Source: Triplophysa rosa (lineage: Eukaryota; Chordata; Actinopteri; Cypriniformes; Nemacheilidae). From it: a stretch of 64,000 bases of DNA. Position 1 is the first letter of the stretch. Every line of letters begins with the position of its first letter. A model generated the notes under the pieces. It did no database searches and was not told the origin of the DNA. It was given only the letters and a program-made list of their open reading frames with translations. Below, piece by piece: positions 27,901 through 37,244 of this stretch. Where the stretch lies: NCBI RefSeq assembly GCF_024868665.1, contig NC_079891.1, positions 32,649,592 through 32,713,591 of the forward strand, written 5' to 3'. Made by a program: the position numbers and the translations under genes.

Positions 27901-30309
27901 CGAGGATAAAGAAAAGATATAGTATGAGATGGGTCAAATTGCCTAAAAATCCCTTTTATAAAATAAAGTAATTGCACCAGATTGACCTTGCCAAAGGTAA
28001 CATCTACTATTTTTTTTACATTCTCTATGTTAGGCCCGGAAGACCTATCGTCTCATACAGTCATGTGACCACGATAATATTGAGACAATTTTGCTATTGC
28101 AATAACACAATATCGATAATATTGTTACATCACTACAAAACACGGAGATACGAGGTTTCAGAAGGACAGCAGCGATATTCAATATACATTATTGTCATAA
28201 AGATAACAGTAATGAGATTTTTTTTGTGGTCATTGTTTTACACTTTACACAACAAGAATTTTGTGGATGAATGCTTAAATTAATACAGTCCATGCATAAA
28301 TACTTTAAAATGCAGATGGTCCTAAAACTGGTGTGATTTTTTTTACATTTCTTTCACTTTTTTGAGGCCATGTGACTTGTTCTAGGGCTTGATGTAGTTT
28401 TTTTGTCCATTTATAAACATGTTTCTATAGGCGTCAGAGAAACAGGCCACCTGCTGCCTACAGTAACAACAGAGCTTTTTTCGCAGCTGTGGATGAGCCA
28501 CTAATGCACTTTTGTTCAAGGTCTGTAAAGCGATGGGGTGGGCTGCCAGACCAAGTCTCTCTGTGTCCGTCGAAGACAGCAGTTGTCTGATGTCAGTAAC
28601 CCTTATTACACCATTGCATCTGTTTGTATGAATCCCCGACACGCATGTTGTGCATTTTACCCACAATGACCTCGTGAATCCCTATGATCAGCAGCAGACA
28701 CAGAGATAAGATTTTCCTTTGACATGAAGTTTTCGCCAGCTGTTCGGAAAACGAATAAAGAGTGGAATGTAAATTGTTACGTTATAGGCGATTCTCCAAA
28801 AATGCATTTTATTTCTCTGTGGTTTACAGCGCTATGTGCTGCAGAAATGTTTAGTTTTGCAAATGTTAGAGTTTTACCGTGCTTGGAGAGATGAGCTCTG
28901 AGAAATGAGTAAGATGAGCCCTTTGCAAATAGCAAAGAAAAGCAAGAAGCATCTACGTTTGCTCAAATCAAGTATAGTTAAACTAAACAGTTGAGTTTTG
29001 GAGTGTTTTTCACTTTGAGAGTGTAGAAACCAAAGTAAACAGCCCGTGGTTCCTCAAGTGTCTGAAGAATCTTTCACTCTGTACGTCTCAGCCGCTAGGC
29101 CAAAGTAACATTTGTTTCTGTAGTTTTAAACCAAGATTAAGAAAACCTTTTTATTTTTTTGGACTGATGCACAATGGATGAATGTTGCGCAATATCTCGT
29201 ATACAGAATGTGGTTACTTTTGATTCATGTTGACTTTGAAGTATGACGAAGGTTGTTTCAAAGGTTGCACGGCTAAATAATAAATATTAAAAAGACCATA
29301 TCAGGACAGGCTAGCTTGTGTGGTTGGCGAATACTTCAATGCCTCGTGGCGGAAAGGAGACCACAGGAATCTCTAGCCAACCATCTTTTCTAGGTCAGCA
29401 TGAAGGCATCATCACATTTAAACTGTCCAGACGGAAATGCTCTTTTTTATGTTTTATGGCATTCAAAGCAACACAACAACAAAAGGAAATGACATGATAT
29501 AAATAAACTTAAGAACATGATTATTATGTTTATGGTGCAACTTTAAGATCCAATAAAAAGTATAAATGATATCCATATCTTATATTAAGTGAATAATCAA
29601 CCTGATTCTCCACACTAAATTCTTTCCTCTTTTGAGAATGTCACTGGTGTGCTTTAAAGTGCAGAATCTGCCATCAACGCTGGCTTTCAAACCGATTCTC
29701 TGCGCTCATTCTGTACACTTCATGGCCTTGTCTGTCACCAGTGCACGCCGGAGAGCCTAAAATCTCCACACACATGCTGTCAAAGAGCTTTTGTCTGCTG
29801 AGCTAACCTTTCTGTTTGTTTTCCTCTTGTCCAAACTCTTAGTCACCCACCATGATCCAGAAAACACCTTCAACAGTATTATCGAGCCGCCCTCCGTGGT
29901 GGACCAACCTTCTCCTTCGTGGTCGTCCCAGGAGTCCTTCTCTTCCTGCGAGACGAGCGAAGACGACCATCATTACTCCCTCCCACCCGAAGGTGAGACA
30001 GTGGGAGGTGCGGGAGATCTGTTTGTCCAAATAGAGATTTAATTAAGAAGTCTCCTAATCTGACCCAGTTCTGTGGTAAACGTCCTTTGGGGGGGTGTAT
30101 GTCATGTGTAGAGAGATAATACAAACAGCAAATGCTAAAAAACACAAAGTCAGCAGATGATAGTCTTTCAGGATGCGACTCAGGCCTCTTCTTGCATAAA
30201 TTGTGGTATTGGAAAGGAATTGTTTCGGGTTTGCTGCCAAAATTGATTTTGTAAGTGTGAGCAAGAAAACGCGAATGTGTGCTTTAAAGGTTAATGCATA
30301 TGCATTGAT

Positions 30310-30343
<34 letters not shown>

Positions 30344-32701
30344 AAGCTTTTCTTCAGATCATAACATCACTCACTGTCCTTCCGAAACCTTGTATGTCCA
30401 AATTCGCAGTTTTTTAGGAAATGGAAAAAACGCTGTACTGTGATGTCAAAGTTGACTAGCACTTTTTAATCGCTTTTATTTGTTAGATATTTGCAAAACC
30501 CGGTGACAGACATAAAAAGTGACTAATAATAATGATTTATGACAAAAAATAGAAATCACGAAATGGAGATATGAGGTTTCAGAAGGACAGCAGCGATCAT
30601 TTTGTTAATGCTGTTATTCATTTTTGATACATACATTTTTAGCTATTTTTAACAATACATCAGTATGATCAAAATTTAAACCATGTTCAGTATAACTTAC
30701 TGAAAATAAAAATGATACATAAATTATTAATTGCATTTTGCAACAATAAACATTTCAGTGCTACAATGCCATTTACGCTGAAACATGATATGACAATTCA
30801 GCGATCAGTTATCTTAAAGTGATCTTCTTGTCATTTCAAACCCGTATGACTTTCTTTCTTCCGCAGAACACAAAAGAAGATATTTTGAAGAATGTTATTA
30901 AATCGAACAGTGATGGCACCCATCCACTTGCAGTGGTTTTGTGTCCATACAATAGAAGTGAATGGGTGCCAGCGCTGTTCGGTTACTAACTTTCTTCAAA
31001 ATACCTCCTTTTGTGTTCTACAGAAGGTTTGAAATGAAAATGACAGGGTGAATAAAACATGAAAGAATTTTCATTTTTGGGTGAACTATCCCTTTAAGTG
31101 AAATTGTATTAAATAAATAATTTGTGTTAAATAAATAATAAGTATATTTACAAAAGATAAATGAATATAAAAATAAAATAAATATATATTTTATTTTATA
31201 ATGAGATGTTTTTAACAATTAATTTCTGATCTAGGGCTGTCACGATATTGATTATTATAGCCCAAAAGAGTTCATGATAACAATATTATTGTGATATCTA
31301 CTCTATTAAAAAATAACAAAAATAAGTCAAATTCATCTTTAATTTTGTTTAAATGTATTTACTTTTTGTGGAGAATGAATCACACTCAAAGTAAGTGTAG
31401 GAAAGCAGAGAGAGTGTTTTAACCATTGTGGGTGCAAAACCGCCACCTATTATGTTGGGGTGTTTACCAGATACTGCCACTGAATTATTTTTATGATATC
31501 ATATAGGTAATATTAACACAATATCAATAATCGCAGTTATTAAAGTCACTATTATTATCAATATGTAGCACACACTTTCTCTAACATCTTTTGTTTTCTC
31601 TCTTGCTTAGAATCTATGAATGACAGTTGTGAGAAAGGAAGTGCTGCTCAAGAAAACTCATCAACACCCCATGAAGATGATGCAGGAGAGTACACGTCCC
31701 TCAAAGACACCACAAAGCCGTCTGTTAATGACGGTTCCGAGCAGCCACTCCTGAAGTTCTCTGACAGCGAGGGGTCCACCAGCGGTTCCGAGTCCACCAT
31801 GGGCGCCGTTTACGCTCATATAGCCCGTCTTTCAAAACACTCCAAAGAGGAGGAGGAAAGTTTGGCACCGGAGGTCAAAGGTAACGGCAAAGCACCATCT
31901 CCAGAGAAGACAAAACCTCGTCCTCCTGACCCTTCAACCAAACCGAAGATATCTTGGATCCACGGAACAGCTGGAAGCAACCAATCAGAGCAAGGCCAGA
32001 CTCCGACAGCGCAAAACGAGAAGAAGAGCTCTGGAAAGGTTGATGAGAAACAGAGGTCAAAAGAGAAGTCGAGCAAGAACGCTGAGAAGCATCAAGACAG
32101 CAAGAAGGCCAATGGAAACGAATCCCCAAGCAAAAGCAAAGCCTCTGAAACCATAGAGCACCTCAATGGAACATTCCAAAATGCCTGGAAGAAGATCGGC
32201 AACTTCCACTCGGACAAGAAAGCCAACGACACCAGCAAAGATCCGCCCAAGAGTCCAAAACTCATGCATCCGCACATGAACTCCGAGGCTGCCACCCTAC
32301 TGGCCGCTCAGCTGAAAGAGAAGACCCAGAGCCTAAATCGAAATGAGGGTCTCACGGTGGGGGTCAAATCCAATGGCGTCTCGACCCCTCAAGTCAACAA
32401 AGAGAAACCGACCCCACCTCAAAAGACCAAGCGTTCTGTAACGGGGAGCAACAAACCCCTCCTGCCTACCTCCAGTAACCTGCAGAAGATGGTGGCCCCT
32501 ATTTCAGACTCGACCCCTGAGCCTAAAAGTCCAGAGAAACAGGGGGTAAACGGGACCAAGGTAGAAGTGGAAGGCGATGTCACACCAAAGAAAACGCCCA
32601 TCAAGAAACCACCGAGGAAAAAAGGAAAGGAGGGAACACTGGAAACGGAAAGCAAAACCACTCCTAAGACGGCCATTATGCCACCTCAGACGGTCAAATA
32701 G
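12951..32701 (+). CDS. scarf2: scavenger receptor class F member 2 (SREC-II), complete, 11 coding exons
   Basis: Type I membrane receptor with EGF-like repeats. Coding exons: 12951-13105, 16102-16160, 16245-16346, 17390-17909, 18174-18392, 18666-18794, 19860-19963, 22530-22644, 22844-22968, 29843-29992, 31611-32701; sum 2769 bp, 922 aa, all phases agree. Exon 1 gives a signal peptide (MALKGTLAVSVVLIFCLCSV) then ELNPKGRNVCKAPG as in mammalian SCARF2. Exons 2-7 encode Cys-rich EGF/laminin-type repeats, e.g. ECRCRHGYFGASCDTKC and SPCEQFTGRCQCRE. Exon 8 has one membrane helix (VIAAGTLVTFLFIVLLSLLC) then a Cys cluster. Exon 9 carries FSRISTKLPRIPLRRQKLPK, exon 10 QPSPSWSSQESFSS, and the large last exon the family tail motifs RPPDPSTKPKISWIHG, KPTPPQKTKRSV and KTPIKKPPRKK. 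Start may be 12951 or the in-frame ATG at 12996; the latter gives a cleaner signal peptide. SCARF2 loss causes Van den Ende-Gupta syndrome in human. Confidence 0.97.
13106..16101. other. scarf2 intron 1
   Basis: Holds a CA-type microsatellite (about 13468-13499), an AT-rich repeat with TTAATGCATTAGCTAACAA (13600-13860) and a fold-back MITE (15283-15528). Open frames at 14727-15258 have no recognisable domain. No further exon supported. Confidence 0.6.
15283..15528. repeat. fold-back MITE, TTAAAGGRATAGTTCA family
   Basis: Begins TTAAAGGAATAGTTCATTC and ends GGTGAACTATCCCCTTAA, inverted copies of each other; the inner part has GATTTACTCACCCTGG and TTGTATGGACACAAAAC. Its TTAA ends could be a target duplication or part of the inverted repeat. 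Confidence 0.75.
17931..18087 (-). repeat. tRNA-derived SINE in scarf2 intron 4
   Basis: Read on the minus strand it starts with a tRNA-like head containing an A-box-like TAGCTCAGTGGTACGAGC and a B box GGTTCGATCCC, and ends in the tail TTTGGATAAAAGCATCTGCC followed by AAATGCATAAATGTAC. Sister copies are at 43158-43305 and 52222-52378. It sits only 22 bp after scarf2 exon 4, and is read through by a longer open frame that is not an exon. Confidence 0.8.
19130..19859. other. scarf2 intron 6, right part
   Basis: Contains TTCCGCCCTCTAGTGACTATC and a GC-richer stretch in otherwise AT-rich intron, a composition typical of dispersed repeats, but I found no paired ends. The open frame at 19184-19600 has no domain I recognise. 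Exon 7 starts at 19860. Confidence 0.3.
20209..20493. repeat. fold-back MITE, TTAAAGGGACAGTTTACCC variant
   Basis: Left end TTAAAGGGACAGTTTACCCA, right end GAGTGGACTGTCCCTTTAA; the two arms also share AACAAAGAAAT/ATTTCTTTGTTTT and GAACACAGAGAAAGAT/ATCTTTCTCTGTGTTC, so nearly the whole unit folds back. It lies in scarf2 intron 7. Confidence 0.8.
20590..21274. mobile_element. hAT-type non-autonomous element, 685 bp
   Basis: Left end TAGGGATGTAACATTACCGG, right end AACCGTCACATCTCTA; flanked by the exact 8-mer GTGGTGAG on both sides (20582-20589, 21275-21282). Internal AATCGTGATAATG and CGCGATGTGAAC are subterminal motifs. No transposase frame. In scarf2 intron 7. Confidence 0.85.
23016..23283. 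mobile_element. palindromic MITE (CACTCTTAAAAATAAAGGTG ends)
   Basis: Left end CACTCTTAAAAATAAAGGTG, right end CACCTTTATTTTTAAGAGTG, a perfect inverted repeat of 20 bases. The interior repeats AAGGTTCTTC, GAAGAACC and GGTTCTTTA in both orientations, so the whole 268 bp can fold. Non-coding, 47 bp after scarf2 exon 9. Confidence 0.8.
23718..24190. mobile_element. hAT-type element with ATTAATCGCGATTAATCG subterminal palindrome, copy 1
   Basis: Ends TAGGGCTGTCAAACGATTAA and TTAATCGTTTGACTGCCCTA; flanked by GTTTTTTT at 23710-23717 and 24191-24198. Sister copy at 36519-36870. About 120 bp of extra sequence (about 23895-24035, including GGGTTAAATGCAGAGGTCAC and GTGCAATGACAATAAATTGA) is absent from the sister copy and looks like the 3' tail of a retroposon inserted within it. 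Confidence 0.85.
25957..26655. repeat. shorter relative of the 9181-10823 element
   Basis: Shares with the first element TGGTCAGGGCAAAGCC-like, ACAAGTGAATGGTGG, TTAATTTCTCAACTAATT, GTGGAGTACAGAAA and, at the right, GTAAACGTGATTGTGCTTTT with AATGCCGAAAAAGC. It lacks the nested MITE. No clean target duplication was seen, so boundaries are approximate. Confidence 0.65.
27563..28177. mobile_element. fold-back element containing a second hAT-type insertion
   Basis: The outer element has ends TCGCTGTCCTTCTTAAACCT and AGGTTTCAGAAGGACAGCAGCGA (20 bases compared). Within it, 27768-28135 is a second unit with ends TAGGGATGTAACAATAT and ATATTGTTACATCACTA, flanked by CAAAGCAT and CAAAACAC (6 of 8 matching). 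The outer sequence recurs without the insert at 30366-30599. Confidence 0.7.
30312..30340. repeat. (AT)n microsatellite
   Basis: An uninterrupted run of about 14 AT units in scarf2 intron 10. Confidence 0.95.
30366..30599. mobile_element. fold-back element, uninterrupted copy
   Basis: Starts ATCACTCACTGTCCTTCCGA and ends TTTCAGAAGGACAGCAGCGA. Shares GTTAGATATTTGCAAAACCC, AAAGTTGAC and AATGATTTATG with 27563-28177 but lacks the inner insertion. In scarf2 intron 10, just after an AT microsatellite. Confidence 0.7.
30814..31097. repeat. fold-back MITE, TTAAAGGGATAGTTCACCC family
   Basis: Left arm eroded (TTAAAGTGATCTTCTTG), right arm intact (TTTTGGGTGAACTATCCCTTTAA). Arms share TTGTGTCCATACAATAGAAG and AAGAAGATATTTTGAAGAA/TTCTTCAAAATACCTCC. 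In scarf2 intron 10. Confidence 0.75.
31232..31570. repeat. decayed hAT-like fragment
   Basis: Begins CTAGGGCTGTCACGATATTG and ends near AATAATCGCAGTTATT...ATTATTATCAATATG, in the style of TAGGGCTGTC elements elsewhere in the window, but without a matching target duplication. It ends about 40 bp before scarf2 exon 11. Confidence 0.4.
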
Positions 32702-35700
32702 AGAGGAGCTCTGCTTTAAAACTGATCCTCACACATTTCTCTTACTTCTATGCCATCTTGGATTTGTTTTTGTTTTCCGAGCTCATCTCAGTGCATTCTG
32801 GGATTGATCTTGTGTGAAGAAAGCGTGATGCTGCCTTTCAATTAGATCTTTGTTCTGGAATAGACTTCGCATCAGCATGCATACGACGCCTTAATACTAG
32901 ACATCCGATTCTTTTTATCAGACTTGTTTCATCCATTTTTTGAGAACTTGTGACACCTTGTGCAGGATTTCCTATCTTTAGGAATTGGACGATGGACGAT
33001 GAACGAGCTGCTTATAGGATTTATTATTTTGAAGGATTTTGGTTCTCATTAAGTCCTGAAATCGGAAACAACACTTAACTGCAATGACCGTACAGGTAAA
33101 TAAAGGAAGATTTTGTGTAATAAGCTTATTCCCTACACTTTCGGTTTTATCTACACCATGAAGAAAAAATTTGAACAAGACTTCATGTTTTTGAAGGTTG
33201 ATTTGGTATAAAGAACAAACCCATGATACTGAAGCGGTACAGGATTGATGCAAAAATATGTTTTACTCTTATTTTCTCTCAGGCTTATGTGTATGTTCTA
33301 TACAATACGAGTGATATCAAATCAGGAGAATTCACTGTTTTGATTCTAAGATAATGGTCTGCTTTCATACGTTGTATATAAAAATATGCAGTTTAGCCAA
33401 AGACCAGCATTCCCCCATCCATTCACAATGGAACCACATGAAGGTTCATGTATTACACGTGTGTGTCTGTTCTTAGTGTTCAGTAGTTTAGATTTCATCT
33501 TGTCAGGTTAGATATTTTTGCCAAATTCAACTCTGAATAGGATACTGGTTGGCCAGCAGCTTAGACCAGCAAAACTACCTTTGTTAGTTTGGTCAAGCTG
33601 AAGATTTGCTCGTCTCATTTTAGCTCTTAGTAGTTAACAACTGTTCTGTTGTGTCTGTCTTTTGCCAAAACCAGAGCCATAGAGAGAGAGTCACGTCAAC
33701 TTCGTTCACTTAAATGGAACTCTTTTTTTTCACAGAAAAACAGACCGATTGGGATGAACTTTTAACACATTTAAAGGCGCGAATAAAAAGAATTAAAAGA
33801 CATAAACAACTTCATGGAACTATCTGAAGGCTCCATGAATCATGTGACGCTCGAGAATTTTGAACTTCCGTTGACGCGACTCTCTCTCTCAACGGCCCTG
33901 GCCAAAACGATCAGTTATGTGCATTGTGATCCAAAACCATGGCTTGTAAAATTCACCTGCCGTTAGCAACATAATTTTTCATCTGACATTGCAAATACTT
34001 TCGCACATCAGCTTTGAATTTCTTGGTCATATTTGGATAAAGAACTCCAACTCTTAAATCACCAATAATGCTTTTTATCCATACAAATTACTTTGTAGCA
34101 TCCTGCAAAACTTTACCAAATCATTCTTTGAACAACTTAATGCATAAAAATACCTTTTGTGAAAATACCAACCAGCCATATATCATTTTTTTAACAGCAT
34201 TGCTTGAGTTGAAATATCTGTTAAGAGATTGTAATTGTCATGTCATATAATACTCTTTATTATATTTTGCAGTATTGTTGTATATTAGCATTATGATAGG
34301 ACATGTGTTATAGAAGTGTTAGTTTGGCTTTCAAATTTGTTTACTACCGAGTTATGGACAGCAATGCTGTGTTGTCATCGGTTTTAGGATAGAAACAAGA
34401 TGCCAGTATTAAGCAACGAAGTCAGTGGTTCTCAAACCCGGGGCCCCAAGATAGATCCAGTAGGGCCATAGATTTTGTGGCATTTTATGAAATAAAGCAA
34501 TATATCAAATTTTATGCAATCAAACATTAGACAAATAAAACCACCAGCCAAAAGAATTGATGTTCCAGCATTGTATAACTGAATGTTTTTTGTTTAATTA
34601 AAATTCTAAGTTTAAGATTATACGTCTTTATATGGGGGCCGCAAAGCGATGCACTTAACACAAGGGGGGCCTTACAACAAAAAAGTTTGAGAACCACTGA
34701 ACTAAGCAGTACCTCCCATTTAGGTACAACTTTATTAAGCACAAACTTGAGATTAAGACTTCATCTAAGGGTGTTGACTTGTAAATGAATTCTTAGTTTT
34801 GTCTGAATGCTTTACTTTTTCTATTCAGTTACAGCAAAGCACCAAAAATGTTAAGTTGACCAAAGGCCTTTTCATTTTTTATCTGTTTCTTTGTTTATTG
34901 TCCCTAACACCCCACAGCACTTGCAAATCTTTTTTAAGCTGATTCCAAAACGAAAGATGAAGGAAAAGAAAACTAGATGGTAACGTTTTTATGAAACATC
35001 TAGAATTAAACATTCAACATGGACCTGTAGGTCTTTTTAGATTGTAAACAAGTTCACGAAGACCGGATTTTTGATTGTGGTGTACAGTAACTGCTATTCC
35101 CTCATATGGTACGTTATATTTTTCTACATGCTAAGATATTTTGTAATAATATTGTTACCTACATTTGTAAGCTGTGCTTATACGACGTATATCTTGCTTT
35201 TTTGTGTGTCAAATGAACTGGTTTTCAAATTTGATGACATTTATTTTGCTTATTTTATGCGCCAACATCAGGTACATTCTGTTTGTATGTTTAAATATCT
35301 TACTGTTTACCTTTTGAGGTTTTTCACATTTCTCTGTGGACGTTATTGTTCTTCTTGTTTCAGAAACGATAAACTGTATGATGCAGGGGTCAATGAGAGA
35401 TGACCGTTATCTATGCATGTAACCCCATGTTCCTTTTTATTCCACGCGGGATGTTCGACAAAAAACGACTTTTCATGTTTTTGCACGCAGTCCAGAACAT
35501 TACCAACTGCAGTATATGATTTTTACAGGAGTATGAATAACATAAACCGTTTCTTCTCTGCCTTTGGCGTGAGCTTGGAAGTGAAGCCTAGCCTTAAAAC
35601 ATGGAGCATTATCAATAACAATCGTGTGTTTTTTTGGTCTGATTTGTCATTTTATGTTAATGTTTGGTTGTTACCGTATTTGAAATTAAAAAAAAAAACT

Positions 35701-36510
35701 GTAACTTGTAAACGTACAATTCATTGACGTCTTCTTTCAATGTTCTTTAGTGCTCAGACGGTCATGTGATCTCACCATGGCAACCACCACGACTGTCAAC
35801 TTTGTGCTTCAAACCGTGATGATGGTAGAGAATCGAAAGTTATGCATTGCACTTTTTACGAAAAGATCACATGAAAAATAGTGTAGCCTCAAAACCTATT
35901 CTCTCTCTTTCGCCTATATCCATCTACGGTAAATACTTTACAGTTTCCTCTGACTCCTGGCTGGCGTTGCAGGGGATCCCGGGGAGGTTTTCATAGCGCA
36001 AACTGCTGTTTCAGCGGCTGTCATATGCTCATGAAAGTCTGAAGGGCCCACGGGAGCTCCTCTACTGGCACAACAGCCTCTTTCACACAGAAACAGTTGG
36101 AAGTCTGTGCGAGGGGCCCTGCAGTTAAAGCATCATGCACGACGTATTTGCTCTCGCTCTCTTTTTTTCCTCTTTTCAGGGAGAGATGAGGACTTGAAGA
36201 AAGCTGCCAAGGTTTCATGGGCAGCAGGCAATGAAGATCATGTGATCGCTAATTGAAACCAGAGAAGCCGGGCGCTATACTCGCACGTTTAAGTATCCAC
36301 GCACACATGTATGTTTTCAATGCAGTCGTGCAACGTCTGACATTGAGCCTCACGTGGCAATAACTGTGAGTCTGCATGTGTTTTACAAACAAAACCTTCC
36401 GTGGAATATAAAGGCTCTGATAGGTTACATTAATCTGCTGCTGGCTCCAGATCATATTGAATATATATAAGTTACGCACACACATATATATATCTATAAA
36501 TACTGTATAT
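32702..36510. other. scarf2 3' flank and probable long 3' UTR
   Basis: Follows the TAG stop. AATAAA-type signals occur (e.g. AAATAAAGCAA at about 34490, ATTAAA at about 35685), so the transcript end cannot be fixed from sequence. It contains a hAT-type element (34423-34699). Open frames such as 35071-35403 and 35413-35727 are AT-rich chance frames with no domain. Confidence 0.4.
34423..34699. mobile_element. hAT-type MITE with CAGTGGTTCTCAAAC ends
   Basis: Left end CAGTGGTTCTCAAACCCGGG, right end AAGTTTGAGAACCACTG, with GGGGCC-rich subterminal stretches. Flanks AACGAAGT (34415-34422) and AACTAAGC (34700-34707) match at 6 of 8 positions, an aged hAT target duplication. The right half recurs, with its flank, at 36907-37244. 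Confidence 0.75.
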
Positions 36511-36518
36511 ATTCATAT

Positions 36519-36870
36519 TAGGGCTGTCAAACGATTAATCGCGATTAATCGCATCCAGAATAAAAGTTTGTGTTTATATAATATATTTCTGTGTAGTGTG
36601 GATATTAATTTTGTATTTATAAACACATACACATACATGTATAAATATTTAGGATTTTTTTAATCAAATTATGTATTTATTTATATTTACCAATAATTTA
36701 AATTAATTATAAATGTTTGTTCATTTTTATATTTTTCTTTTTCTATATGCATGTATTTGAATGTGCTTATAAATACAAAATTATTATGAACAGTACACAG
36801 ACAAATATTATGTAAACACAAACTTTTATTTTGGATGCAATTAATCGTGATTAATCGTTTGACAGCCCTA
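36519..36870. mobile_element. hAT-type element with ATTAATCGCGATTAATCG subterminal palindrome, copy 2
   Basis: Ends TAGGGCTGTCAAACGATTAA and TTAATCGTTTGACAGCCCTA; flanked by the exact 8-mer ATTCATAT (36511-36518, 36871-36878). Shorter sister of 23718-24190. No transposase. Confidence 0.9.
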
Positions 36871-36871
36871 A

Positions 36872-36873
<2 letters not shown>

Positions 36874-36906
<33 letters not shown>
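36874..36906. repeat. (AT)n microsatellite
   Basis: An AT run of about 16 units directly after the hAT target duplication and directly before the duplicated segment at 36907. Confidence 0.9.
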
Positions 36907-36908
<2 letters not shown>

Positions 36909-37244
36909 AGCATTGTAATACTGAATATATTTTTGGTTTAATAAAAATTCTAAGTTTAAGATTATAAATCTTTATTTGGGGGGCCACAAAGCAATGCACC
37001 CCACACAAAGGGGGGCCTTACAACAAAAAGGTTTTGAGAACCACTGAACTAAGCAGTACCTCCCATTTAGGTACAACTTTATTGAGCACAAACTTGAGAT
37101 TAAGACTTCAGCTAAGGGTGTTGACTTGTAAATGAGTTCTTAGTTTTGTCTGAATGCTTTACTTTTTCTATGCAGTTACAGCAAAGCACCAAAAATGTTA
37201 AGATGACCAAAGGCCTTTTCATTTTTTATCCGTCTCTTTGTTTG
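36907..37244. repeat. local duplication of 34565-34897
   Basis: Matches 34565-34897 over about 335 bp at high identity. This covers the right half of the CAGTGGTTCTCAAAC element and also about 200 bp of its flank (shared: GCAGTACCTCCCATTTAGG, AGGGTGTTGACTTGTAAATG, AAAGCACCAAAAATGTTAAG). Copying of flank together with element shows segmental duplication, not transposition. Confidence 0.85.

Larger units (their letters stand above)
24200..29842. other. scarf2 intron 9, right part
   Basis: Large intron with no exon supported. It holds a relative of the 9181-10823 transposon (25957-26655), a double-nested element (27563-28177), and otherwise AT-rich DNA. The ORF-like stretches at 25446-25700, 27293-27493 and 28382-28666 have no recognisable domain. 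Confidence 0.5.
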
